A program made the translations under genes and the position numbers. DNA of 64,000 bases from Acetobacter estunensis (GTDB taxonomy: Bacteria > Pseudomonadota > Alphaproteobacteria > Acetobacterales > Acetobacteraceae): positions 1-64,000 of the forward strand of contig NZ_WOTH01000017.1 of NCBI RefSeq assembly GCF_011516945.1. The letters are read 5' to 3'. Below are positions 46,039 through 54,724 of this stretch, piece by piece. The notes beneath the pieces are model-generated. The model made no database searches. It saw only the letters and a program-made list of their open reading frames with translations, and was not told where the DNA came from. How positions within the stretch are numbered: the stretch's first letter is position 1; the number at the start of each line of letters is the position of its first letter.

Positions 46039-47445
46039 ATGAAAAACAAGGTTTCCTCGTTCGTGAGGAGAGAGGCAGTGCCGGATCTGTGGCGTAGCCG
46101 CCTGACACGCATGGCCATGGCGGGCACGGCCCTGCTGGCCGCCACTCCCGCCATGGCGGAGGATGCGGCGTCTGCGCCTGCAATCGATACGGGCGATACG
46201 GCGTGGATGCTGACCAGCACCGCGCTGGTGCTGATGATGACCATTCCCGGTCTGGCGTTGTTCTACGCAGGCATGGTCCGCAAGAAGAACGTGCTGGCCA
46301 CGTTGATGCAGAGCTTTTCGATCTGCTGCATCATCACCGTCGTGTGGATGGTGCTGGGCTACTCCCTCGCCTTTTCCACCGGCACGCCCTATGTCGGTGG
46401 CCTGTCGAAGGCGTTCCTATCCACGCTGGGTGAGCACATCGCCAAGGGCGCAGATGTGCCCTTCACCATTGGCGCGGATTCGCCCAATGCTTCGACGATG
46501 ACGATTCCCGAGAGCGTCTTCATGACGTTCCAGATGACCTTCGCCATTATCACCCCGGCGTTGATCGCGGGCGCCTATGCCGAGCGTATGAAGTTCTCGG
46601 CCATGTGCATCTTCACCATCCTGTGGTCGCTGGTGGTCTATTCGCCTGTGGCGCACTGGGTCTGGAGCCCGATCGGCTGGCTCGCTGGCATGGGAACTCT
46701 GGATTTCGCGGGCGGCACGGTCGTGCATATTAACGCCGGTATCGCTGGTCTCGTGTGTGCGCTGGTGCTGGGCAAACGTAAGGGGTTCGGCACGGATGAC
46801 CTTGCACCGTTCAATCTGACCTATGCTGTTATTGGCGCCTCCCTTCTGTGGGTGGGCTGGTTCGGCTTCAACGCCGGGTCGGCTGCAGGCGCAAACGGCC
46901 GCGCGGGCATGGCGATGGCGACGACCCAGATCGCTGCTGCAGCGGCCGGCGTGTCGTGGATGGTGGCGGAATGGATTCGCACGGGACGGCCGACGGTGCT
47001 GGGCATCATCTCGGGTGCGGTCGGTGGTCTGGTGGCCATCACGCCGGCCGCAGGCTTCGTGCTGCCGGGTGGCGCGCTGATTATCGGTCTTGTGACAGGT
47101 GTTGTCTGCTACTGGGGCGCGACCAGCCTCAAGCATATGATGGGTTATGACGACAGCCTCGACGCTTTCGGCGTGCATGGCATCGGCGGCATTGTGGGCG
47201 CATTGCTGACGGGCGTTCTGGCTTATGGACCGCTGTCAGCCACGGACGCCTCGCCGGAAGGCACGTCCGGCTCGCTCCATCAGCTTCTGGTGCAGGCCGA
47301 AGCCGTGGGCGTGACCATCGTGTGGTGTGGCGTGATGACGTTCATCCTGCTCAAGATCGTGGACATGCTGGTGGGGCTACGGGTTTCTCCCGATCAGGAA
47401 CTCGAAGGTCTGGATGTTTCCCAGCATGGCGAGCGTATCGCCTGA
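46039..47445 (+). CDS. amtB: Ammonium transporter
   Basis: A 468-residue Amt/MEP/Rh channel with about 11 membrane spans plus a cleavable-looking N-terminal segment (MAMAGTALLAATPAMAEDA). Core blocks are LVLMMTIPGLALFYAGMVR, FAIITPALIAGAYAERMKF, VHINAGIAGLVCALVLGKRK and DAFGVHGIGGIVGALLTG, which contain the twin pore histidines. No glnK/glnB gene adjoins it within the window, although the two are usually paired. A hairpin terminator follows. Confidence 0.95.
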   Translation: MKNKVSSFVRREAVPDLWRSRLTRMAMAGTALLAATPAMAEDAASAPAIDTGDTAWMLTSTALVLMMTIPGLALFYAGMVRKKNVLATLMQSFSICCIITVVWMVLGYSLAFSTGTPYVGGLSKAFLSTLGEHIAKGADVPFTIGADSPNASTMTIPESVFMTFQMTFAIITPALIAGAYAERMKFSAMCIFTILWSLVVYSPVAHWVWSPIGWLAGMGTLDFAGGTVVHINAGIAGLVCALVLGKRKGFGTDDLAPFNLTYAVIGASLLWVGWFGFNAGSAAGANGRAGMAMATTQIAAAAAGVSWMVAEWIRTGRPTVLGIISGAVGGLVAITPAAGFVLPGGALIIGLVTGVVCYWGATSLKHMMGYDDSLDAFGVHGIGGIVGALLTGVLAYGPLSATDASPEGTSGSLHQLLVQAEAVGVTIVWCGVMTFILLKIVDMLVGLRVSPDQELEGLDVSQHGERIA

Positions 47446-47474
47446 GGCCATCGTCCGATCCGGTTGTGTGGAAG

Positions 47475-47505
47475 AAAGGGTAGGTCCGATGGGCCTGCCC
47501 TTTTT
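47475..47505 (+). terminator. Intrinsic terminator after amtB
   Basis: AAAGGGTAGG (47475-47484) pairs with CCTGCCCTTT (47494-47503, one G-U pair) and is followed by more T residues. It lies 29 bases after the amtB stop. Confidence 0.9.
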
Positions 47506-47643
47506 CTTTCATTCACATTGTCTTGCGTGTTGTCCGGCCATGAGGTCTTTCTAAGGTGGGCCTGTTGTTCCTGCGGAGAAATGGTCCACCGCGTCCGGTC
47601 ATGAGGCAGGGCGTGTTCCGCACTACAGTCATAAGGACAGCCG

Positions 47644-48147
47644 ATGGGCTTCAATCGTTCAGCACGCGCCTCGCTCGCGTCTCTCGCTCTTCTCGCTGGT
47701 GTAGCGTTTGTGGGCGTACCGCAGGCGGCTCACGCCATGACTGCCAAGGAATGCCACGCGAAGTTCAAGACCGCGAAGGAAGATGGCACGCTGGCAGGCC
47801 AGACGTACAAAGCCTTCAAGGCGGCGCAGTGCGGTGATGCGGAAGCCGAGCCGGAGGACAAGGCTGACGACAAGACCGCGCCAGCCGATGGCAAGGCCGC
47901 GGCCGAGACTCCCGCAGCCGCGAAGAAAGCCGAGGCGCCCGTTGCGCCGGTCTCTTCGGGCAATGTGGTGTTCCCCGGTGCCGTTTCGTCGAAATATTCT
48001 TCGCTCAGCGCTGGCAAGGCCCGCATGAAGACCTGTCTGGACCAGTATCACGCCAACAAATCGACGGGCGGAAATGGTGGCCAGAAATGGATCATGAAGG
48101 GTGGCGGGTATTACAGCCTGTGCGTCAAGCATCTCAAGGGCGCGTAA
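47644..48147 (+). CDS. Small secreted protein of unknown function
   Basis: A 167-residue protein with a signal peptide (ASLASLALLAGVAFVGVPQAAHA). A short conserved-looking module follows (MTAKECHAKFKTAKEDGTLAGQ, of which TAKECHAKFKTAK is the core), then an Ala/Pro/Lys/Asp-rich linker and a C-terminal module MKTCLDQYHANKS with QKWIMKGGGYYSLCVKHLKG. The two modules each hold a pair of Cys. The first resembles PsiF-like repeats, loosely. It has its own terminator and no operon partner. Confidence 0.65.
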   Translation: MGFNRSARASLASLALLAGVAFVGVPQAAHAMTAKECHAKFKTAKEDGTLAGQTYKAFKAAQCGDAEAEPEDKADDKTAPADGKAAAETPAAAKKAEAPVAPVSSGNVVFPGAVSSKYSSLSAGKARMKTCLDQYHANKSTGGNGGQKWIMKGGGYYSLCVKHLKGA

Positions 48148-48432
48148 TAAAGTGTTTCTGGCGAGGGAGGGCAGCAGCCCGTCCCTTGCCAGCTTTTTAC
48201 TGCTGATATTTGAAATACCTCTTATCCAGTCCATCGGCGGGATGTTTGCGTTCTCTCCAATTGGCCGCTCATTTCTTATGGGGCGCTTTTCGGCATTGGC
48301 GGCAGAGGCTGTGCCTTAACGGATCGGCAAGGTCTGTATCCGGAAAATTAGTAAACAGTACGAAGAATGAGACCCGGAACATTTTTGGTTCGCGCGATTC
48401 AAAAGGAGTCGCGCCAAAGCTCCGAGGGACTC
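48148..48432. other. Leader region upstream of the AIDA-Hint-GT gene
   Basis: 285 bases. The first 50 hold the terminator of the preceding gene. The remainder is moderately AT-rich and likely carries the promoter of the large fusion gene. No open frame with family features was found. Confidence 0.45.
48158..48198 (+). terminator. Intrinsic terminator after the small secreted protein gene
   Basis: CTGGCGAGGGA (48158-48168) pairs with TCCCTTGCCAG (48182-48192, one G-U pair) and is followed by CTTTTTAC. It starts 11 bases after the stop codon. Confidence 0.85.
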
Positions 48433-51400
48433 ATGAGCGACACGACGAATACGCCGTTGGATGTGAAATCCGGGACCGGGATTACGACACTCTCCTCGTC
48501 CGTTACCAGTGCCATCATCGAAAGCGGCGGTATTCTTTCGATGACCAGTGGCGGCGTTGTGTCGTCGGTAACCGTGGAGGACGGTGGTAAGCTTTTTGTC
48601 GGCAAGGCAGGCGACCACACCAGTGAGCCCGGTGTGCAGGGCACCGTCAGTGGTGGCACGGTGGCCGCTGGCGGTATCCTGACGATCTCAGGTGGCGGCC
48701 TTATCGAAAACACGACAGTCGCCACGAATGCTTTTGTCGTAGCTTCGGGAGCGGCGGCCAGCAACGTCACCCTTTCAGGGTCCAATGTTCTCGAAAGCCT
48801 GTACGGCACTGACTCTGGCACGGTGATTCTTGCCGGGACTAAGCAGGACATCAATGATGGGGGTGTGGCCAGCGGGGCCACTGTGTCGGCGGGGGGCAAC
48901 CAGCTGATCCTCGCTGGTGGTAGTGCATACGGCACCATTGCGTATGGTGTGGCGGGCCTTGCGCAGGAATCCATCACCAATGCGGGATATATATCAGGCG
49001 CGCAACTGATCGGCTCCGGCGCACTTCTGCATGCCGACGCCGGGTCGGCGGATGGGACGCTGCTGATTTCCGGTGGTAGCGCCCTGATCGAGTCGGGCGC
49101 GATCATGAATGACACCACCGTTGAAAGCGGCGGTGTGTTGTTCGTGCATGCGGGAGGCAATGCTTCTGGCGTTGTCGTCGAGAGTGGCGGCCACATCAGC
49201 GGTGCGGGCGGCACTACGGCGGCCGGTGCGACTGTGGCGAATATTACCAACGCTACGGTCCAGAGCGGCGGCGAACTCGACGCCATCAACACGACGGTTT
49301 CGGGCGCCACGGTCGAAAGCAATGGGTGTCTCGTTGCCTATCACGACAGTGGATATACGCCGACGATTGATGCCGTCACGGTGCAGGCTGGTGGCACGCT
49401 TGAACTCGTTCAGAGCGATATCACAGTCACCAACCTTACTCTGGCCTCGGGCGGTATGCTGGCACTGGACGCGCTTAAAGGCGCGGACACTCCGAGCGTT
49501 TCCGTTTCGGGCGACACGGTGACGATTACGGCCACCAGCAACGGCACGACACTTACCCAGACCCTGTCTTTCGCCGACACGCAGGGCGCTCTTACGCCCG
49601 AGGAGTTCAGTTCGGCGGATTGGTCGGACGGCGTGCTGACCTATGTGGCCTGTTACCTGCTGGGCACCCTGATCGCGGTCGAGAACGAAGAGGTTCCGGT
49701 CGAGACCCTGCGCATTGGGGATCATGTGCGCACGGCTTCGGGCGCATTGCGGCCCATCCGCTGGATCGGTCGCCGTAGCTATGCGCCGGAGTTTGTCGCC
49801 AGTAATTCCAGCCTCTTTCCAGTTCTGTTCCGGGCGGGTTCGCTCGGCGAGGGTCTGCCGCGTCGGGATCTGCGTGTGTCCGCCATGCACGCGATGTTCC
49901 TCAATGGCGTGCTGGTGCCCGCCGGCGCGCTGATCAATGGCCACAGCATCGTGCGTGATGAGTCCATCGGAGAAGTGAACTACTTCCATATCGAGCTGGA
50001 CACGCATGATGTCCTGTTGGCCGAGGGAGCCGCGTCCGAGAGTTACGTCGAGGATGGCGCACGCGGCATCTTCCAGAACTTTTCAGAATATTACACGCTC
50101 TATCCCGATGCGAGCCGGGAGTGGGCCGTGCGCTGCGCTCCTTATGTGGATGAGGGTGAGACGCTGCGGGCCATTCGCGCGAAACTGGAAGAGCACGCAT
50201 CTCTTCTGGAAATGGCCGAAGTAATGCAGGAGTTTGAGGACGACAGCCGTTTCCAGGGATGGCTGGACAGCGTGACGCACAGCCGGATCGAAGGGTGGGC
50301 GTGGGATGCCCGACATCCGTTCGACATGGCGTGCGTCGAAATTCTTGTCGATGGTCGCTCCATCGCCACGTTGTCGGCGGATCGCCAGCGCGGCGACATC
50401 GCGCGGGCCGGCATGGGCGCGGGCTGGGCCGGGTTCCGGCTGGATCTGGATGAGCCGTTGGACTGGCGCTGTGCGCACCGGATCGAGGTGCGTCATGCCG
50501 TGTCCAAGGTGCCGCTGTCGGGATCGCCCAAAATGCTGGAGCCGCTGGAGGTTCTGGATGAGGCAATGGAGCACGCCATCACCCGTGCGGTGAAGGGGCT
50601 GGCTTCCCGTCCCGAGCGTCTGCGGGCGTTGTCGTTCATGACGGAGCAGGTCGAGCGTCTGCGTGCGCAGGAAGCGGAGTGCGACATGCGCCGCGACGAA
50701 GTGGAGGCACTGGGCAAGGCGCGGCGGCGTGCGGGACGCGCGGCGGCGTCCATGCCCGAAATCCGACGTGCGCTGGTGTTGGCCGAGACGTTGCCCTGCG
50801 ATGGTCTGTCATCGGAAGCGACGACGCTGCTTTCGCATATGCGCGGTCTTAAACGCCTTGGCTATGACGTGACCTTCGCGGCGGTGGACCAGTGTGTTCC
50901 GGCTGCGATGGCAGCGGAACTGGACGCCGAAGGTGTGAGTGTGGCGCAGGCGCCGCTTTACACGTCGGTGGATGATCTGCTGCGGCGTCAGGCCGATGGG
51001 TTCGAGGTGATGTATCTGCGGGGACAGTCCGTGGCCTTGGCCTATGCGGGGCTTGCGCGCCGTTATCTGCCGCGTGCCCGACTGCTGTTTGCTCTGCGTT
51101 CGCTGCGTCATCTGGCGTTGGCGCGGCGGGCCGAGGTGCAGCAGGTGCCGGAACTCGGTCGGGCCGTTGCCCAACTGCGCACGCAGGAACTGACCACGGC
51201 CCTGCTGTGCGATGCGGTCATCGTGCATTCTGAAATGGAAGCGACCAGCCTGCGGACTCTGGCCCCCATGCTGAATGTCCATGTTGCCCCATGGGATGTG
51301 ACGGGCGTGCCGACTTCGGTGGACGCTGCGCAGCGTTCGGGTGTCGCGTTCCTCGGACATTATGGACACATGGAAACGCTGGAAGCGGCTTCATGGCTGG

Positions 51401-51900
51401 TCCGCGACGTTATGCCGCGCGTGTGGGCGCAGGCTTCGCACATACGCTGTGTGTTGGCGGGCGAGGGGCCGCAGGATGTCGTGAGCGCTCTGGCCCGGGC
51501 GGCTGACGAGACGTGCGGTGGTGTTGAGGTCGTGGGCCCCGTGGACAATCTGTCGCGCGATCTGTTCAGTGCCGTGCGACTGGGCGTGGCGTCCCAGCGA
51601 CTGGGAGCGGGTGTTGCCGCCAAGGTGGTGGACACGTTTGCGGCGGGACTGCCCTGTGTGATGACGCCGGTGGCGGCAGAAGGTCTTTCTCTTTCCAAGA
51701 GACTGGAAACGCTGGTGTGCGGTGATGCCAACTCCATGGCGCGCCGGATCGTGCGGCTGCATGATACCCCTGAAAAGGCCGAGGCGCTTGGGCGGAGCGG
51801 TCAGCGCATGGTGCAGGCGGCCTTTACCGCAGATGCTGTGGCCAGTGGTCTGGCGGCGGCGCTGAATGTGACGATGCCAGCCGTTCGTCTTCGCGCCTGA
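48433..51900 (+). CDS. AIDA-like repeat / Hint domain / GT4 glycosyltransferase fusion protein
   Basis: A 1155-residue multidomain protein. Residues about 25-370 are AIDA/pertactin-like beta-helix repeats (SGGxxxxxTVxxGGxL, for example VVVESGGHIS). Residues 407-555 form a Hint_2-type hedgehog/intein domain: C407 in VACYLLGTLIAVENEEVPVE, GDHVRTASGALRPIRWIGRR, LRVSAMHAMFLNGVLVPAG and DTHDVLLAEGAASESYVEDG. Residues about 605-700 carry a GWLDS/GWAWDARHP beta-sandwich module seen beside glycosyltransferases. Residues about 774-1155 are a GT-B fold GT4-like domain, with GVAFLGHYGHMETLEAASW, CVLAGEGPQD and KVVDTFAAGLPCVMTPVAAEG. No signal peptide, membrane span or C-terminal barrel is seen. The ATG at 48433 follows GAGGG. 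Function is unknown; self-processing and glycosylation of a surface adhesin is inference. Confidence 0.85.
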   Translation: MSDTTNTPLDVKSGTGITTLSSSVTSAIIESGGILSMTSGGVVSSVTVEDGGKLFVGKAGDHTSEPGVQGTVSGGTVAAGGILTISGGGLIENTTVATNAFVVASGAAASNVTLSGSNVLESLYGTDSGTVILAGTKQDINDGGVASGATVSAGGNQLILAGGSAYGTIAYGVAGLAQESITNAGYISGAQLIGSGALLHADAGSADGTLLISGGSALIESGAIMNDTTVESGGVLFVHAGGNASGVVVESGGHISGAGGTTAAGATVANITNATVQSGGELDAINTTVSGATVESNGCLVAYHDSGYTPTIDAVTVQAGGTLELVQSDITVTNLTLASGGMLALDALKGADTPSVSVSGDTVTITATSNGTTLTQTLSFADTQGALTPEEFSSADWSDGVLTYVACYLLGTLIAVENEEVPVETLRIGDHVRTASGALRPIRWIGRRSYAPEFVASNSSLFPVLFRAGSLGEGLPRRDLRVSAMHAMFLNGVLVPAGALINGHSIVRDESIGEVNYFHIELDTHDVLLAEGAASESYVEDGARGIFQNFSEYYTLYPDASREWAVRCAPYVDEGETLRAIRAKLEEHASLLEMAEVMQEFEDDSRFQGWLDSVTHSRIEGWAWDARHPFDMACVEILVDGRSIATLSADRQRGDIARAGMGAGWAGFRLDLDEPLDWRCAHRIEVRHAVSKVPLSGSPKMLEPLEVLDEAMEHAITRAVKGLASRPERLRALSFMTEQVERLRAQEAECDMRRDEVEALGKARRRAGRAAASMPEIRRALVLAETLPCDGLSSEATTLLSHMRGLKRLGYDVTFAAVDQCVPAAMAAELDAEGVSVAQAPLYTSVDDLLRRQADGFEVMYLRGQSVALAYAGLARRYLPRARLLFALRSLRHLALARRAEVQQVPELGRAVAQLRTQELTTALLCDAVIVHSEMEATSLRTLAPMLNVHVAPWDVTGVPTSVDAAQRSGVAFLGHYGHMETLEAASWLVRDVMPRVWAQASHIRCVLAGEGPQDVVSALARAADETCGGVEVVGPVDNLSRDLFSAVRLGVASQRLGAGVAAKVVDTFAAGLPCVMTPVAAEGLSLSKRLETLVCGDANSMARRIVRLHDTPEKAEALGRSGQRMVQAAFTADAVASGLAAALNVTMPAVRLRA

Positions 51901-51908
51901 GTGATGGA

Positions 51909-51933
51909 CCACGGGAGGTTCGTCCTCCCGTGG
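51909..51933. terminator. Hairpin between the fusion gene and glf
   Basis: CCACGGGAGG (51909-51918) and CCTCCCGTGG (51924-51933) pair perfectly around TTCGT. It lies between the two convergent stop codons and can stop both transcripts, though it lacks a T tract. Confidence 0.75.
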
Positions 51934-51943
51934 TGTTGGCGGT

Positions 51944-53095
51944 TTATGGAAGCGGGTTGACGAAAAAAGAGGGAATATCGCTGTTGTCGCGGACGGCCGC
52001 CAGTGTGGTATCCACGGCGTCCAGCGCCTCTCCGATCGAGACATCCATGTCGAGATAACGATAGGTGCCGAGGCGACCGAGAAAGGACACCCCTTTCGTC
52101 TTGCGCGCCATGTCCACGTAAGCCGCGAGCATTTCCTGCTCCTGCACGAGACGGATTGGATAGTACGGGATGTCGTTTTCGTTCGCGAGGCGGCTGTATT
52201 CCCGGAAGCAGACCGTGCGCTCCAGTTTGTCGGCTTCCCATGGCGCGAAGTGCTTGTGTTCGGACACGCGCGTGTAAGGCACGGCTCGGTCGCAATAGTT
52301 CATGACCGCCGTGCCCTGATAATCGCCCTCGGCGATGAAGCGTTCGAAGTCGAGCGTGCGATAGCCCAGTCGCCCGATGGGAAAGCCGAAGAAACGATCA
52401 ATCGGGCCGGTGTAGAAGACGTGGTGGAACGTCTCCTTCACGTCTTCGAAGCGCGTTCCGAGGGCACGTTCGATCTTTGGATGGTCGAGGATGTTTTCCA
52501 CGATGGCGGTGTAACCGTCTTCGGGAATGCCCTGATGGGTGTGGTTAAAGTAATTGTCGTCATAATTGAAGCGCACGGGCAGACGCTTGAGGATGGAGGC
52601 GGGCAGTTCCTTTGGGGAGAGGCCCCACTGCTTGAGCGTGTAGCCGTGAAAGAACGCTTCGTAGAGTTCGGGGCCGATCATGGACAGTGCCTGCTCCTCA
52701 AAGGAGCGTGGCTCGGTGATGGAGCGGTCGGCCTTAGCGGCGATGAAGGCGCGGGCTTCATCGGGACGCAGGGTTGTGCCGAAGAACTGGTTGATGGTGA
52801 GCAGATTGATCGGCAGGGAGTAGACCCGGCCACCGGACTGGGCCTTCACCCGGTTGATATAGGGTCGAAACGATCCGAAGCGATTGATGTAATTCCACAC
52901 GCGATCACTTGAAGTGTGAAAGATATGCGGGCCATAGTGATGGACCATGACGCCGGTTTCCGCGTCACGCGTCGTGTGACAGTTGCCCGCGACGTGCGAA
53001 CGTTCGTCGATCAGCAGGATATCATGCCCATTTTCCGCGAGCGCACGCGCCATAATACTTCCGCTGAAACCAGCACCGACAATACAATAACGCAT
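51944..53095 (-). CDS. glf: UDP-galactopyranose mutase
   Basis: A 383-residue FAD enzyme converting UDP-galactopyranose to UDP-galactofuranose for surface glycans. Seen are YCIVGAGFSGSIMARALAE, HHYGPHIFHTSSDRVWNYI, FFHGYTLKQWGLSPKELP, FNYDDNYFNHTHQGIPEDGY and YTGPIDRFFGFPIGRLGYRTL (in part). The ATG at 53095 is 10 bases after GGGAG; a TTG two codons upstream is possible. It is convergent with the repeat-Hint-glycosyltransferase gene, which suggests a shared surface-glycan context. Confidence 0.95.
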   Translation of the reverse strand: MRYCIVGAGFSGSIMARALAENGHDILLIDERSHVAGNCHTTRDAETGVMVHHYGPHIFHTSSDRVWNYINRFGSFRPYINRVKAQSGGRVYSLPINLLTINQFFGTTLRPDEARAFIAAKADRSITEPRSFEEQALSMIGPELYEAFFHGYTLKQWGLSPKELPASILKRLPVRFNYDDNYFNHTHQGIPEDGYTAIVENILDHPKIERALGTRFEDVKETFHHVFYTGPIDRFFGFPIGRLGYRTLDFERFIAEGDYQGTAVMNYCDRAVPYTRVSEHKHFAPWEADKLERTVCFREYSRLANENDIPYYPIRLVQEQEMLAAYVDMARKTKGVSFLGRLGTYRYLDMDVSIGEALDAVDTTLAAVRDNSDIPSFFVNPLP

Positions 53096-53181
53096 ATTCA
53101 AATATCTCCCGGGATCGTGACCCTATGATGTCGCAGGATAGGTCATTGGCCATGAAGGCACCAGTAAAGCAGGACAGCACG

Positions 53182-54453
53182 ATGGCAATTGGCAGTCTCT
53201 ATGAAACCAGTAGTTCGCCCCTTTCCGGAATCCCGCCCCTGACAGGGGATGTGCGGGCCGATGTGGCCATTATCGGCGGCGGACTGACGGGTGTGTCCAC
53301 GGCTCTCCATCTGGCGCAGCAGGGGGCGCGTGTTGTCCTGCTGGAGCGGCACGAGCCGGGATGGGGGGCTTCCGGTCGTAATGGCGGTCAGGTCAATCCG
53401 GGCCTGAAACCGCCGCCGGAGGAGGTGGAGAAGGATTTCGGACCAGAGGTGGGAGGACGGCTGGCGCATCTGGCATGGAACGCGCCCGACCTCGTGTTCG
53501 AATTGATCGAGCGGCATGGCATTGCCTGCGATGCCATACGGGGCGGCACATTGCGCACGGCCACAGCGCCCTCCCAGATCCCGGCGTTGCGGGAACTGGC
53601 GGACCAGTGCCTTGCGCGTGGCTGGCCGGTATCATGGTTGGATGAAGCGGCTGTGCAGGCGCGCACGGGTTCGCCTTATCACAAGGCGGCGCTGCTGGAC
53701 GCGCGGGGAGGGCAGGTCGATCCCTTGGCATATACGCGCGGTCTGACACGGGCTGCGATGGAGGCGGGCGCACGCATTTGTTCGCAAAGTCCGGTCGTGC
53801 GTCTGCGGCGTTCCGCACGCGCATGGCAGGCGGTGACGCCTCAGGGCAGCGTGACCTGCGACAAGGTCGTGGTGGGAACGAACGGTTACAGTTCCTCGCT
53901 GATCGATCCTCTGCGACGGTCCGTTATCCCCGTGTACAGCGCCATCGTGTCCAGCACGCCGCTGCCGCAGGCTTTGCGCGAGCGCATTATGGCGCAGGGC
54001 GAGGTGCTGTATGAACTGGGCATCGTGACGGCCTATTACCGTGTGGACGCACAGGGACGGCTGCTGATGGGAGGACGCTCATTCTCCCATCCCGCGCAGG
54101 GCGTGGCGAGTTTTCCGTTTCTGACGGCGCATGCCGAAAAGCTCTGGCCCGAACTGGGGGGGGCAGTCTCATGGACGCACGGCTGGAACGGACAACTGGC
54201 CATGACGCTGGATCATTATCCTCACTGGCATGAGCCGCAGCCGGGTCTGGTTGCGGCCCTCGGTTACAACGGGCGCGGTGTGGCTCTGGCCACTCTGACG
54301 GGACAGGAGATCGCTCGCTATTTGGCGGGTGAAGCCTCCCCCCTGTTTCCGTTCACGCCCATCCGCCCGGTGCCGTTTCATCGCTTCTGGCGTATGGGCG
54401 TGGCCGCTGGAATCGTGTGGGGGCGGCTGCGGGATCGTCTGGCGGGCGCCTGA
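53182..54453 (+). CDS. FAD-dependent oxidoreductase, gamma-glutamylputrescine oxidase type
   Basis: A 423-residue DAO-family flavoprotein. The FAD motif is VAIIGGGLTGVSTALHLAQQG, followed by LLERHEPGWGASGRNGGQVNPG. The C-terminus has the family block AALGYNGRGVALATLTGQE. This NGGQVNPG/GYNGRGV pattern is typical of PuuB-like amine oxidases. The ATG at 53182 follows AGCAGGA; in-frame starts at 53152 and 53125 are alternatives. An APC-type permease follows 271 bases downstream, which would fit uptake and oxidation of an amine or amino acid. Confidence 0.82.
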   Translation: MAIGSLYETSSSPLSGIPPLTGDVRADVAIIGGGLTGVSTALHLAQQGARVVLLERHEPGWGASGRNGGQVNPGLKPPPEEVEKDFGPEVGGRLAHLAWNAPDLVFELIERHGIACDAIRGGTLRTATAPSQIPALRELADQCLARGWPVSWLDEAAVQARTGSPYHKAALLDARGGQVDPLAYTRGLTRAAMEAGARICSQSPVVRLRRSARAWQAVTPQGSVTCDKVVVGTNGYSSSLIDPLRRSVIPVYSAIVSSTPLPQALRERIMAQGEVLYELGIVTAYYRVDAQGRLLMGGRSFSHPAQGVASFPFLTAHAEKLWPELGGAVSWTHGWNGQLAMTLDHYPHWHEPQPGLVAALGYNGRGVALATLTGQEIARYLAGEASPLFPFTPIRPVPFHRFWRMGVAAGIVWGRLRDRLAGA

Positions 54454-54724
54454 ACCGGCAACCGGTTTCCGAGGCAGACGTTACAGGATTTTGATGACAG
54501 CCGGAGGGAGGCTACGTCCTTTCGGCTTTCTCAAGAGCGACAGGGTGGAAGGACGATCAGGAATTGACCGCTCCATCTTTGTTTCGTTACGGTTGAAGAA
54601 TAATCATCCGCGATCCGGTTTTACGGCTCGATCTGCGGCTCCGAGATAACCTGCGCTCATGTCGTGTGTGACAAGGGCGTGCCCCGGACAAGTCAAAACG
54701 GCATGTCCGATCGCAGGAGGAAAC

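Noticed and set aside
49651-50100. Hint domain considered as a splicing intein
   Set aside because: The flanks are different domains rather than an interrupted host protein, and no C-terminal splice junction (His-Asn followed by Ser, Thr or Cys) was recognised.
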